Assembly: GCF_014698305.1 (NCBI RefSeq)
Contig: NZ_JACJST010000026.1
Span: 1-64,000, forward strand
Direction of reading: 5' to 3'
DNA: 64,000 bases
DNA from: Anabaena lutea FACHB-196
GTDB lineage: Bacteria > Cyanobacteriota > Cyanobacteriia > Cyanobacteriales > Nostocaceae
The position numbers and the translations under genes were made by a program. Position 1 is the first letter of the stretch. The number at the start of each line of letters is the position of its first letter. The notes under the pieces were generated by a model. That model worked only from the letters and a program-made list of their open reading frames with translations. It searched no databases and was not told the origin of the DNA. This document shows positions 54,362 to 62,817 of this stretch, piece by piece.

Positions 54362-55339
54362 TTATTTTTTAATAAAATTCCTTACCACCGAGCGCAATAC
54401 TTGATTAGTTTTAGCTAGTAAGGAGATTTTCGATTCAGTTTTAAACTCGAAATCTGGACGAAGTGTGATTTTTTGTTTTGAACTACCAGTTAACTGACTA
54501 CACAGTTCAGCCAACATAGGAAATAAGTTGTAGCGATATAGTACCTGATGACGAGCCTCAATAATTGCCGGCAGAGACTTTTCATACAAATTATTATTAA
54601 TTGCTTGTTCAATTGTATGAATTGTCCAATCAATTCTTTCTGTATCAATAGGCAGAAATGCATCTGGAGAGAAGTAATCAGTTATATTGGGACAGCCATA
54701 GTACAGAGGCAAAGCATATCCCAAATATGCATCTGTCAATTTTTCCGTCCAGTAATGTGGCACGCTACCATTCTCTAATACAATATTGTATTTATAAGGA
54801 AAAATAGCATCCCATTTATCTTCAATTGGTCTAATTGGTCTGCCGAAAAATTCTAGTTCTTTAAAATGGTTCTTGAGTGCCTCCAGCAGTTTGAGTCTCG
54901 CACGATGACCAGAAGTAAAAGTTTTGTTAGAACAAATCACAGATAATAATTTCTGCTTCTGTGGGGGTTCTATGTTAACCAATTTATCAAAGGAATGGCT
55001 GTCACCAAGATGCCAAGTTTGACCATGCTGAGAAATAATTTTATTATGATGTTTGATATCAGAATGACAAGTAACTACAACATTGAACTGTTTAATATAG
55101 TTGGTTGCCCATGACATCATTTCAGGTGGTTCACGGGTAATCAAAATCAGATTCTCTGATGGACAAAGTGTAGTTTCTTGTTTAAGCAACCCTTTTGAAC
55201 TTTGCAATACCACCCAAGCATCGCAGGAATCACATTCTTGATTAATGATAAATTCGCAGTCTCCCCAAATTCCCTGAGAATTAGGTGTCTGGCGTATTCC
55301 TATCCAATTTGGATAGCCAACAGTTACTTTTATCCGCAT
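54362..55339 (-). CDS. GT10 (alpha-1,3-fucosyltransferase-like) glycosyltransferase
   Basis: The 325-residue protein has the C-terminal donor-binding block of family GT10: FPYKYNIVLENGSVPHYWTEKLTDAYLGYALPLYYGCPNI, matching the alpha-1,3-fucosyltransferase motif in which an ENS-like segment is followed by TEK and PVYYG. The N-terminal half (NWIGIRQTPNSQGIWGDCEFI and LILITREPP) is the acceptor domain. It would transfer fucose or a similar 6-deoxy sugar; no GDP-fucose genes are seen in the window. It lies next to a methyltransferase gene (17 bases). Confidence 0.88.
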   Translation of the reverse strand: MRIKVTVGYPNWIGIRQTPNSQGIWGDCEFIINQECDSCDAWVVLQSSKGLLKQETTLCPSENLILITREPPEMMSWATNYIKQFNVVVTCHSDIKHHNKIISQHGQTWHLGDSHSFDKLVNIEPPQKQKLLSVICSNKTFTSGHRARLKLLEALKNHFKELEFFGRPIRPIEDKWDAIFPYKYNIVLENGSVPHYWTEKLTDAYLGYALPLYYGCPNITDYFSPDAFLPIDTERIDWTIHTIEQAINNNLYEKSLPAIIEARHQVLYRYNLFPMLAELCSQLTGSSKQKITLRPDFEFKTESKISLLAKTNQVLRSVVRNFIKK

Positions 55340-55356
55340 GGAGTAATAAATTTATT

Positions 55357-56016
55357 TTATGAACTTGAGTTTTTAATGGCTTCTAGATTTAAACTTACAG
55401 GATATTTTCCTCCCAGCAAACGTCCTGACCAGTCATTAAAGGTCATGAGTTCTGTTGAACCAGGTTGCCAAGATCTGACTTCATTAAAACCTGCATTCAA
55501 TAGTAACCTTCTCAAACTTGCTTCATTAAAAGCAGCTTTATGAAAATTGAATTGATAATCCTGTCCTCCCATTAGTAATCCAATAATAGAATCAAGATTT
55601 TGATCACAATCATTATATATTTTTATTAACAGATCAAAATCTGGTACTGATATGCGGAGAATTCCATTATCTTTTAAAACTCTATGCCACTCGCTGATAA
55701 CTAGTGGAACTCGATTGTAAGAGAAGTGTTCCAAACAATGACAAGCATAAATCAAGTCAACACTATTATCTTTAAATGGAGCCAAATTATCGATGGCTCG
55801 AACATAGTGAATGTGCGGTGCAGGACGGCCATCAATGTTAATAAATTTTGGGTGAGCAATATTTCCACACCCAAGATGCAAATTAATTTCTTTATTATCT
55901 ACGGGAAGTGTTGGTCTACTAAATTGTCTTTTTATTTTTTCACTGCTGACATTTAAGCTCCCCCTTAGTTGTTGCAATTTTAAATACAAATATCCCAATC
56001 TCAACTTACTTTTCAT
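55357..56016 (-). CDS. Class I SAM-dependent methyltransferase
   Basis: The 219-residue protein has the SAM motif HLGCGNIAHPKFINIDGRP, then VDLIYACHCLEHFSYNRVPLVISEWHRVLKDNGILRISVPD, the typical Ado-Met fold seen in methyltransferases of lipopolysaccharide loci. The length and CHCLEHF motif fit a sugar O-methyltransferase. As a neighbour of Wzt and acetyltransferase genes it could make the terminal methyl cap that Wzt-C domains often recognise; this is inference. It overlaps no gene, with 23 bases to the upstream GT2. Confidence 0.9.
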   Translation of the reverse strand: MKSKLRLGYLYLKLQQLRGSLNVSSEKIKRQFSRPTLPVDNKEINLHLGCGNIAHPKFINIDGRPAPHIHYVRAIDNLAPFKDNSVDLIYACHCLEHFSYNRVPLVISEWHRVLKDNGILRISVPDFDLLIKIYNDCDQNLDSIIGLLMGGQDYQFNFHKAAFNEASLRRLLLNAGFNEVRSWQPGSTELMTFNDWSGRLLGGKYPVSLNLEAIKNSSS

Positions 56017-56039
56017 AGCTATATTTGCCTCAAACGCAA

Positions 56040-57083
56040 TCAGTGCTTTATTTTCGTTACTTTCGACTGAAATAGAAATCTTTTAATTCTATCTTGAAGA
56101 TTTGATACTAATAAAATTTGGGGATTACTGAAGACGATAATTAACATTTTTATAAATCTAAAATATTTTTTATCCCCTGCATTCAATGATTTTTGAACTT
56201 CTTGATCGAGAACAACATGATACAACCATTTGCCTTGTAAAGTCATACGACTTTTGATTTTTAATTTTTTGGAGTCACTCCAAATCAGAGGAAATACAAC
56301 CTTGAGCAATTCCTGGGCAACTTTTGTTTTATGAGTTGATTTTTGATTACTAGTAAATCTAAAGCAAGATAATTCACTATCAATTTTGCCAACCACACTA
56401 TTTTCTTGCAAAATTCTACACCAGTATTCATAATCCATCACATAGTTTAGGTCTTCTTTAAAGAAGCCAACTTTTTCAGTAATCCGTCTTGTCCAAAAAA
56501 CTTCTGGCTGTACAAATTGGCGTTTTTTCCACCATACATCCCATACATCTAAAATCTCTGCTAGAGTTTGTATATTTGCAAATTGTTCACCAATTTTTTC
56601 CCCTTCTTCATTTACATAACGACAAATTCCATGTAGTAAGTCAGTGTTAGGAAATTGGCGAAAATGTTCAGCAACTTTAAACAATGTTCCTGGTAAATAA
56701 TAGTCATCACTGTTTATATAAGCGATGATTTCACCAGTTGCTTTGGTAATACCTTTATTAATAGCATGAGCTTGACCATTATCTGGCTCACTTATCCAAT
56801 AGGATATCCAGGGTTCATATTGTTTGATAATCTCTACTGTATTATCTGTGCTACCACCGTCAATAATTATATATTCTAAATTGGGATACCCTTGTAATAA
56901 TATTGAGCGGATAGTTTGTTCAATAAAATGACCTTGATTATAACTGGGTGTAATAATACTAATTCGAGGTAAATCAGAAATATTTAATAATATTTTTGCA
57001 GATAAAGAATACTCCTGTTCATCCCAATACAAACCTAATTGATTAGATATAGGAGGAGGTAGCTCTTTTAAATTTGGTTGCAT
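56040..57083 (-). CDS. GT2 family glycosyltransferase
   Basis: The 347-residue enzyme has ISIITPSYNQGHFIEQTIRSILLQGYPNLEYIIIDGGSTDNTVEII and TGEIIAYINSDDYYLPGTL with the NSDD metal site, followed by DVWWKKRQFVQPEVFWTRRITEKVGFFKEDLNYVMDYEYWCRIL, a common GT2 variant (DYEYW carries the base). A helical tail follows. It overlaps the hexapeptide acyltransferase gene by 16 bases, so both are translated together. Substrate unknown. Confidence 0.93.
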   Translation of the reverse strand: MQPNLKELPPPISNQLGLYWDEQEYSLSAKILLNISDLPRISIITPSYNQGHFIEQTIRSILLQGYPNLEYIIIDGGSTDNTVEIIKQYEPWISYWISEPDNGQAHAINKGITKATGEIIAYINSDDYYLPGTLFKVAEHFRQFPNTDLLHGICRYVNEEGEKIGEQFANIQTLAEILDVWDVWWKKRQFVQPEVFWTRRITEKVGFFKEDLNYVMDYEYWCRILQENSVVGKIDSELSCFRFTSNQKSTHKTKVAQELLKVVFPLIWSDSKKLKIKSRMTLQGKWLYHVVLDQEVQKSLNAGDKKYFRFIKMLIIVFSNPQILLVSNLQDRIKRFLFQSKVTKIKH

Positions 57084-57592
57084 TCTTTGCTATCTCGATA
57101 CTTATAGTGTTTTGCAGGACTTCCAAAAACTATTGAATATGGTTCAATATCTTTGGTAACTACTGAATTAGCTCCTATAACAGAGCCTTTGCCAATGTTT
57201 ACACCAGGTAAAATTACAGAATGTGTACCGATCCAAACATCATCTTCTATAACTACTTGTTGTAGAATAGTGTTTTTCCGCATATCCTCTTGCTCATAGT
57301 CATGAGTAACTGAAGTAATCGCGGTGTGAGAACCAATTAATACGCGGTTACCAATTTTGATTCCACCTTGACACCACATATGTACATAAGTTCCAATTGA
57401 AACGGCGTTACCGATCTCAAGATTGCTAGGTTTACTGATATATAATGGAACATAAAAATGGCATTCGTCACCGTAGCTTTTCAATTGCTGCATTAGAGTA
57501 TGTTTTTGGCTTTCCAGCAGATATTCATTAATTTTCTGGAAAAATTTCACTCTAATTGGTATGATAATGTCCCTAATTTTCTTACTCAGCAT
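57068..57592 (-). CDS. Hexapeptide-repeat acyltransferase (MaaA/WbbJ type)
   Basis: The 174-residue protein has left-handed beta-helix turns: LEIGNAVSIGTYVHMWCQGGIKIGNRVLIGSHTAITSVTHDYEQ, then VVIEDDVWIGTHSVILPGVNIGKGSVIGANSVVTKDIEPYSIVFGSPAK. The acetyl-CoA-dependent O- or N-acetylation of a sugar is the usual role. The His in TSVTHDYEQ is the probable catalytic base. It overlaps the Wzt gene by 11 bases and the GT2 gene by 16, an unusually tight triplet. It may add a terminal modification. Confidence 0.92.
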   Translation of the reverse strand: MLSKKIRDIIIPIRVKFFQKINEYLLESQKHTLMQQLKSYGDECHFYVPLYISKPSNLEIGNAVSIGTYVHMWCQGGIKIGNRVLIGSHTAITSVTHDYEQEDMRKNTILQQVVIEDDVWIGTHSVILPGVNIGKGSVIGANSVVTKDIEPYSIVFGSPAKHYKYRDSKECNQI

Positions 57593-58838
57593 ACCAACTG
57601 CCTTGAATACTCATCTTACCTAAACGCTGGTCGTATTTTTTGCCATTTATAAAAGCTGGTTCTACATAAAATGACTCAGCAAATTCTACCCAATCAACAA
57701 AGCGTTTATTTTTATCAAAAATCCCAGCAGATATTGTATATTTGCCTGGCATTAAAGGGTTAATAAATTCCACATTTATTCTACCTATATTCGATGATGG
57801 TTGGGTATTACTACCAAAATCTCTCTGAAATAAACTAGCTTGTACTTCTCCATCTTCTAAATTGTAGATAAGCACAAAAAAATCTAATTCATCTATTGGC
57901 TCGTTAATTTTATATTCAATAGAAATTTTTAGCTTTTCAAAAATGGATACGACTATATCAGAATTGTTAATATCATTTACTGTAATTTTTTGGATTTCTG
58001 CCCTAGCATCACCTTTAATGTGTCTATAGGTTTTTGCATCGGACTCAGATTTCTCTTGGGTTATTTTTTGCATATACTGAGATATGGTCTCAGTGGGATT
58101 GCCTTGAAAAACTAATGTACCTTGAACTAATAATAATGCCCTAGTACATAGTTGTTTTACAGTAGCCATATTATGGCTGACAAACAGGACTGTTCTGCCT
58201 TCTTGCCCCACTTCTTCCATTTTTCCCAGACACTTTTGCTGAAAGGCGGAATCTCCAACAGCAAGTACTTCATCTATGATTAATATTTCTGGTTCTAAAT
58301 GTGCAGCCACTGCAAATGCCAGCCTTACATACATCCCCGAAGAATAACGCTTCACCGGAGTATCCAGAAACTTTTCTACCTCTGCAAAATCTACAATTTC
58401 ATCAAATTTACGCGTAATTTCTACCTTACTCATGCCCAGAATTGCACCGTTGAGAAAGATATTCTCTCGTCCTGTTAACTCACCATGAAAACCAGTCCCT
58501 ACTTCCAATAAACTAGCAACTCTTCCCTTAATTTTGATGCTTCCTTGGGTGGGTTCAGTAATTCTGCTGAGAATCTTCAAGAGTGTTGATTTTCCTGCCC
58601 CATTACGACCAATAATTCCAACTCTATCACCCTGGTTAACCTCAAACCCAATATCATTCAGCGCCCAAAACTCTTCAAATGCAGGGTTTTCTGTTTTTGC
58701 TTTGGGATTTATTAAACTACCAAAAGACTTCACCTGATTAGCTATCACATCCCGCAAAGCTGTATGGCGCTCTTGTTTTTGGTGTCCAATAATATATTTT
58801 TTACTTAGGTTTTCAACGCGAATAACGGTATCAGTCAT
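57582..58838 (-). CDS. Wzt-like ABC transporter ATPase with C-terminal carbohydrate-binding domain
   Basis: The ATPase of the polysaccharide exporter. Residues 1-250 form an ABC domain with Walker A GRNGAGKST (77-85), the signature YSSGM (about 168-172), and Walker B ILIIDEVLAVGD. Residues about 265-418 form a Wzt C-terminal domain (NNSDIVVSIFEKLKISIEYKINEP, FFVLIYNLEDGEVQ, INPLMPGKYTISAGIFDKNK), which in O-antigen exporters reads the chain's non-reducing end. With the Wzm gene upstream it should form the inner-membrane pump. Two DUF29 genes separate the two, an uncommon arrangement. It lies next to acyltransferase and methyltransferase genes that could make the recognised cap. Confidence 0.95.
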   Translation of the reverse strand: MTDTVIRVENLSKKYIIGHQKQERHTALRDVIANQVKSFGSLINPKAKTENPAFEEFWALNDIGFEVNQGDRVGIIGRNGAGKSTLLKILSRITEPTQGSIKIKGRVASLLEVGTGFHGELTGRENIFLNGAILGMSKVEITRKFDEIVDFAEVEKFLDTPVKRYSSGMYVRLAFAVAAHLEPEILIIDEVLAVGDSAFQQKCLGKMEEVGQEGRTVLFVSHNMATVKQLCTRALLLVQGTLVFQGNPTETISQYMQKITQEKSESDAKTYRHIKGDARAEIQKITVNDINNSDIVVSIFEKLKISIEYKINEPIDELDFFVLIYNLEDGEVQASLFQRDFGSNTQPSSNIGRINVEFINPLMPGKYTISAGIFDKNKRFVDWVEFAESFYVEPAFINGKKYDQRLGKMSIQGSWYAE

Positions 58839-58920
58839 TATTAATGTAGTTGTAATCTAGTTTTTAGTATTTTTTAAGTTGCGATACTATAAGCAGCCTC
58901 ATGGAAAAACTGCAATTTCA

Positions 58921-59379
58921 TCAGGGCAACCATTCAGGATCTAAAATTTCTGTTAAAGAATAAGGACAACTTTTAGGGAATATATCAGGAGATAGATTAG
59001 ATTTACGAATGGCATTATTTCTAGCTTTGATGTAAATTTTCTCTATGACTTTCGCACAATGATTATAAAGAACTTTAGATTCTAATAACAAATCCAATTC
59101 AAGTCTAAAGTTATCAATTTCTTTTTCCCAGCCCCTACCTGACCTGTCTTTTTCTGACTTCCAGTAATCATAAATTAGTAGATGAATTAAAAGTTTTAGT
59201 AAATAACTCTCTACTTTATGCCTTTGTTCGTTTCCCAATGCTGTTATTTCCTCAATTAAATGTTCCCAATCAATGTTTTCTAAATCACGATTTTCCAGTT
59301 GGTTAAGGGTAATGTCTAACCACTCAGGATAATCTTGTTCATAAATTAGGGAAGTCACTTTTAGAGGTTTCATGATCAT
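58921..59379 (-). CDS. DUF29 family protein (first of pair)
   Basis: The 152-residue protein carries DUF29 features: YEQDYPEWLDITLNQLENRDLENIDWEHLIEEITALGNEQRHKVESYLLKLLIHLLIYDYW, and the ending CPYSLTEILDPEWLP. DUF29 proteins are abundant in cyanobacteria; their function is unknown. It may be acidic-helical and act in small complexes. Here it is paired 4 bases after a second DUF29 gene and sits between wzm and wzt, where no such protein is required by the usual exporter. ATGs at 59379 and 59373 are both possible. Confidence 0.9.
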   Translation of the reverse strand: MIMKPLKVTSLIYEQDYPEWLDITLNQLENRDLENIDWEHLIEEITALGNEQRHKVESYLLKLLIHLLIYDYWKSEKDRSGRGWEKEIDNFRLELDLLLESKVLYNHCAKVIEKIYIKARNNAIRKSNLSPDIFPKSCPYSLTEILDPEWLP

Positions 59380-59383
59380 TTAC

Positions 59384-59824
59384 TCAATATTGTTCTGGCC
59401 AAAATTCAGCATTCATAATCTGCTCTAGAGTGTAGGGACATTTTTCAGGGAATTGCTCATCTGGTAAATCAGTTTCAGCGATCGCTAAATCTCTAGCTTC
59501 TGACCAAGTTTCCGTCATAGCTTCATCTAAGCGAGACTTTAGACCAGGATTTCTACGAAGTAGCTTGTCAATGGAGGTACGTTGTACACGGATAGTTGCT
59601 CGCCAACTATTGGTTCGTTTCCAGTGCTGTACCTGCCATTTTAGTAAATGGGCTACAAGTTGTGTCAACCGAGACTCTAACTGATCATAGTGACGATTTC
59701 CCAAATCTTCTAACTCTTCAATCAAATGCGGCAGATCTAACTCATTAAATTTTCCCTGACGTAACAGGTTTGATTGCTCATAGGCCCAAGTATAAAAGTC
59801 TTGCTTATAAAGCATACTATCCAA
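59384..59824 (-). CDS. DUF29 family protein (second of pair)
   Basis: The 146-residue protein has the same layout as the preceding gene: YKQDFYTWAYEQSNLLRQGKFNELDLPHLIEELEDLGNRHYDQLESRLTQLVAHLLKWQ and the C-terminal EKCPYTLEQIMNAEFWPEQY. Identity between the two is low to moderate by eye, so they are older paralogues rather than a fresh duplicate. The shared CPY(S/T)L-x-I(L/M) tail is the family mark. The spacing to the neighbour (4 bases) indicates one operon. Function unknown. Confidence 0.9.
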   Translation of the reverse strand: MDSMLYKQDFYTWAYEQSNLLRQGKFNELDLPHLIEELEDLGNRHYDQLESRLTQLVAHLLKWQVQHWKRTNSWRATIRVQRTSIDKLLRRNPGLKSRLDEAMTETWSEARDLAIAETDLPDEQFPEKCPYTLEQIMNAEFWPEQY

Positions 59825-59884
59825 CCAAATGAAATCAAAGAACGACGGCAGAATTCTTTAGCAGAATTCTAGCAAAAAACCTGT

Positions 59885-60721
59885 CTAAATTACATCAGCA
59901 AATTTCTTTTCCATTTTGCGGAAATACCAAATACCACTAAATAAGAGTGAGATTACTAGTGCAAAGGATAGAAGAAACCCTGGTAAATATAAATGCGACT
60001 CACCGCCTAATATTGCCCAACGGAAACCATCAATTACGCCAACCATCGGGTTTAATGAGTAAATAAATCGCCATTTTTCGGGAACCAGACTGCTACTAAA
60101 GCCTACTGGTGAGATATATAGACCAAACTGCACAATAAACGGCACTATATACCGAAAATCTCGATACTGGACATTCAAAGAAGCCAACCATAAGCCTGCT
60201 CCCATGGAAGCGGCAAAAGCAATACTAATAAATACGGGTAGAGTCAAAATGCGCCAACTAGGGACGAAGTTGTACCATGCCATGAGCGCCAATAAGATCA
60301 TTCCTGAAATCAAAAAATCTACAAAGCTTACTACCACGGCACTTGTAGGAACTATCAAGCGAGGAAAATAGACTTTGGAAATTAGGTTGGAATTGCTAAT
60401 CAAACTATTGCTGCACTCGGAGAGGGAATTGCCGAAAAACTGCCAGGGTAACATTCCGGAAAAGACAAGAATAGGATAAGGTACACCCTGAGATGGCAAT
60501 TTTGCTAACTGCCCAAACACGACTGTAAACACCACCATCGTCAGAAATGGACGAATCAAAGCCCAAGCCATGCCGATTGCTGTTTGCTTGTACCGCACCA
60601 AAATATCTCGCCATGCTAGGAAATAAAATAGTTCCCGATAGCGCCAGAGGTCTCTCCAATATTGTTGTTCTGTCCGTCCGGCTTGAATGAGTAATTCTGG
60701 TGGAGAAATGGTGTCTTTCAT
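59885..60721 (-). CDS. Wzm-like ABC-2 permease of polysaccharide exporter
   Basis: The 278-residue integral membrane protein has six hydrophobic helices and an ABC-2 signature: RDLWRYRELFYFLAWRDILVRYKQTAIGMAWALIRPFLTMVVFTVVF at the N-terminus, PYPILVFSGMLPWQFFGNSLSECSNSLISNSNLISKVYFPRLIVP and YRDFRYIVPFIVQFGLYISPVGF. It should form the channel for undecaprenyl-linked glycan export with the Wzt homologue at 57582-58838. About 60 bases and the DUF29 pair lie between them. The family call is secure. Confidence 0.95.
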   Translation of the reverse strand: MKDTISPPELLIQAGRTEQQYWRDLWRYRELFYFLAWRDILVRYKQTAIGMAWALIRPFLTMVVFTVVFGQLAKLPSQGVPYPILVFSGMLPWQFFGNSLSECSNSLISNSNLISKVYFPRLIVPTSAVVVSFVDFLISGMILLALMAWYNFVPSWRILTLPVFISIAFAASMGAGLWLASLNVQYRDFRYIVPFIVQFGLYISPVGFSSSLVPEKWRFIYSLNPMVGVIDGFRWAILGGESHLYLPGFLLSFALVISLLFSGIWYFRKMEKKFADVI

Positions 60722-60774
60722 ATCGAAAATTTAGGCTAATCTAAATACACGGATGCAAATGCCTGAAAATTACC

Positions 60775-61215
60775 TCAGTTGATCACCCAAAAATCTTTTA
60801 TATTATTGCCACCCACAAGATGGGAGTTCCTGAAGGTAAACTCTCCTACAGAAGGATTTCTATGTGGATTAATTACTCCTGTTGCCTGCTGCCAAAGTTC
60901 AGCAGGTGCTAATGACAAGCTATAGGTGGATTCACGCTTACGGACGTGATACCACTTAGTGTCTTGGCAGTCTTCACACCAAAAAGCCTCTAACCACTCT
61001 CCTTCTATAGCAACTGCGGTTTTTGCTGCTACTAACATCAGAGCTTCTTTTCGTCTCATCCCTCTTTGCTGTAGTTGTCCTGCTCGTTCAGCAAACAGCC
61101 CATATTTTTGACTCATGCTATTCATATAGCAGCCATGTACAGGACAGTAGATAGCTCGTCGCTTAGATCGATTCCGATTTCGGTCACACCTTCTCTGCAC
61201 TTTGGCCTCCTGCAT
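60775..61215 (-). CDS. Uncharacterised protein with zinc-ribbon-like Cys motifs
   Basis: The 146-residue protein has a basic, Arg-rich start (about 7-20) and two Cys pairs: CPVHGC (Cys24, His27, Cys29) and CEDC (Cys80, Cys83), spaced by about 50 residues, a pattern for a zinc ribbon. The middle QQRGMRRKEALMLVAAKTAVAIEGEWLEAFWCEDC is helical. I do not recognise a named family; it looks like a conserved cyanobacterial protein. It lies between the GT4 gene and wzm, all leftward, and could be a regulator or part of the exporter operon. No function is claimed. Confidence 0.7.
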   Translation of the reverse strand: MQEAKVQRRCDRNRNRSKRRAIYCPVHGCYMNSMSQKYGLFAERAGQLQQRGMRRKEALMLVAAKTAVAIEGEWLEAFWCEDCQDTKWYHVRKRESTYSLSLAPAELWQQATGVINPHRNPSVGEFTFRNSHLVGGNNIKDFWVIN

Positions 61216-61392
61216 CAGTTTGATAAAAAAATATCACAAGAAGGTTGCATTGGAGGGACTGAGATCAAAAAGACCATCAAAGCCCAACTCCTAATTCAAA
61301 AGTTGGGTTATTCAATTTTCAAAGCCAAGCTTTGTCAGTGTGACATCTTAGCACATGAATGGTGATTACTAACCAATAGTGCAGCCAACTGA

Positions 61393-62817
61393 TTACAAAT
61401 TAGACTGTTTTAGGATGCTGAGATATTGTTTAGCGATGATTTGCGGCGTAAAGTTTGACTGCAAATACTGCCGAGATGCCTTGCCCATGCGTTCTGCTAG
61501 TTTGCGATCGCTATTCAGCCGACGAATAAACTCCGCTAGAGCCAAACTGTCTCCGTTCTCAACAGCTGTACCACATTTACCATCAGCAATTAGTTGTCGT
61601 AAATAAGAGTACTTTGAACAAATCACTGCTACTGGTCTTCCTGCGGCTAAAGCTGGGTAAAGCTTGCTAGGGGCGACTAGGCTTTCCATCCCGGATTCGA
61701 CACTAACTAGAGATAGATCGCAAGCTGTTAGAGAGTACGGTAGTACTTGCTTATCCTGATAGGGTAAAAATAGGAAATTGGTTAGTCCTAATTGATTGAC
61801 CTCTTGGATCAAACGTTCTCGTTTTGCTCCGCTGCCAATACAAACAAATTGAATAGGTTCATCTTGCAGATGTTTGGCAGTTTCTAAAATGGTGTCTATG
61901 TCGTGACACCTGCCCATGTTACCAGAATAGAGGACTGTGAATTTATTGACTAAATTATGTTTTTTGGCAAACCAATTATTTTCTTTTGCCATTGGCACAA
62001 TTAAGTCAGGATCTCCCCAACTATGAATCACAGAGACTTTATCTGCCACATCTGGACAGATTTTTATTACTCTCTCCTTCATATCAGGACTCAGAACCAC
62101 AATCCCTTTTGATTTTCGCCAAATTTTCCGGTTCAGTTCCCACCAAAACCCTGTAAGAGGGTGATTTCTAGATACTACTCCCAGTGCGATCGCAATATCT
62201 GGATAAAGATCATAGAGTAAGCAAACGTAAGACACTCTAAAACAAAGGTTAGCTAGATATCCCGCAATGGGTAAAAAAGGAGGTGCTGAAGTTAGCAAAA
62301 ATACGTTATGCCGACGGAAATTTTTGACTAAGTGGATAAAAGCACGTAAGGTGAAGAGAACACCATTGACTGCTTTGCCACGAATTCTTCCAGACCAGAC
62401 TTGGGTAGAGCGTGATCGTTGAATACGTATACCGCCTGAGTGTTCAACTGCCGGAGCCTTATCAGTTGAAAATGCATACCCTGGTTGTCCTGTAAATACT
62501 TCAATATTTACACCTTGCTGCTCTAGCTGTTTTACCAGTTCTTCTATTAGCTGTCCGGTAGCAGCGTAGTCAGGTGGGAAAAACTCAGAAGTTACAGATA
62601 TATTAAGTAATTTATCATACAAGTTTTCCCTTATTTCGCTATCTTCAGCTAGCTCTGCCGGAGATAATGCTGATGTAGTCCCACTCTTGTCGTTGTAAAC
62701 TCGCTTGATGTCAATATCTGCTGTTTTTCTTGTCAGTAAATTTCTATCATTTTTAAAAGTTTGATTCTGGGATATGTTGGGATTAGAAGTGGTTGACTTT
62801 TTCGGCCAGAATGCCAT
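61393..62817 (-). CDS. GT4 (WbuB-like) glycosyltransferase, first gene of the locus
   Basis: The 474-residue protein has an N-terminal extension of about 70 Ser/Thr/Asn-rich residues, then NISVTSEFFPPDYAATGQLIEELVKQLEQQGVNIEVFTG, the WbuB-type GT4 start. The donor half is TVLYSGNMGRCHDIDTILETAKHLQ, LPYQDKQVLPYSLTACDLSLVSVESGMESLVAPSKLYPALAAGRPVAVIC. I chose ATG 62817 because AAGGGA lies upstream and the 79 codons before it have no family match. It may add the first N-acetylated sugar on a lipid carrier; that is inference from WbuB. Confidence 0.88.
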   Translation of the reverse strand: MAFWPKKSTTSNPNISQNQTFKNDRNLLTRKTADIDIKRVYNDKSGTTSALSPAELAEDSEIRENLYDKLLNISVTSEFFPPDYAATGQLIEELVKQLEQQGVNIEVFTGQPGYAFSTDKAPAVEHSGGIRIQRSRSTQVWSGRIRGKAVNGVLFTLRAFIHLVKNFRRHNVFLLTSAPPFLPIAGYLANLCFRVSYVCLLYDLYPDIAIALGVVSRNHPLTGFWWELNRKIWRKSKGIVVLSPDMKERVIKICPDVADKVSVIHSWGDPDLIVPMAKENNWFAKKHNLVNKFTVLYSGNMGRCHDIDTILETAKHLQDEPIQFVCIGSGAKRERLIQEVNQLGLTNFLFLPYQDKQVLPYSLTACDLSLVSVESGMESLVAPSKLYPALAAGRPVAVICSKYSYLRQLIADGKCGTAVENGDSLALAEFIRRLNSDRKLAERMGKASRQYLQSNFTPQIIAKQYLSILKQSNL

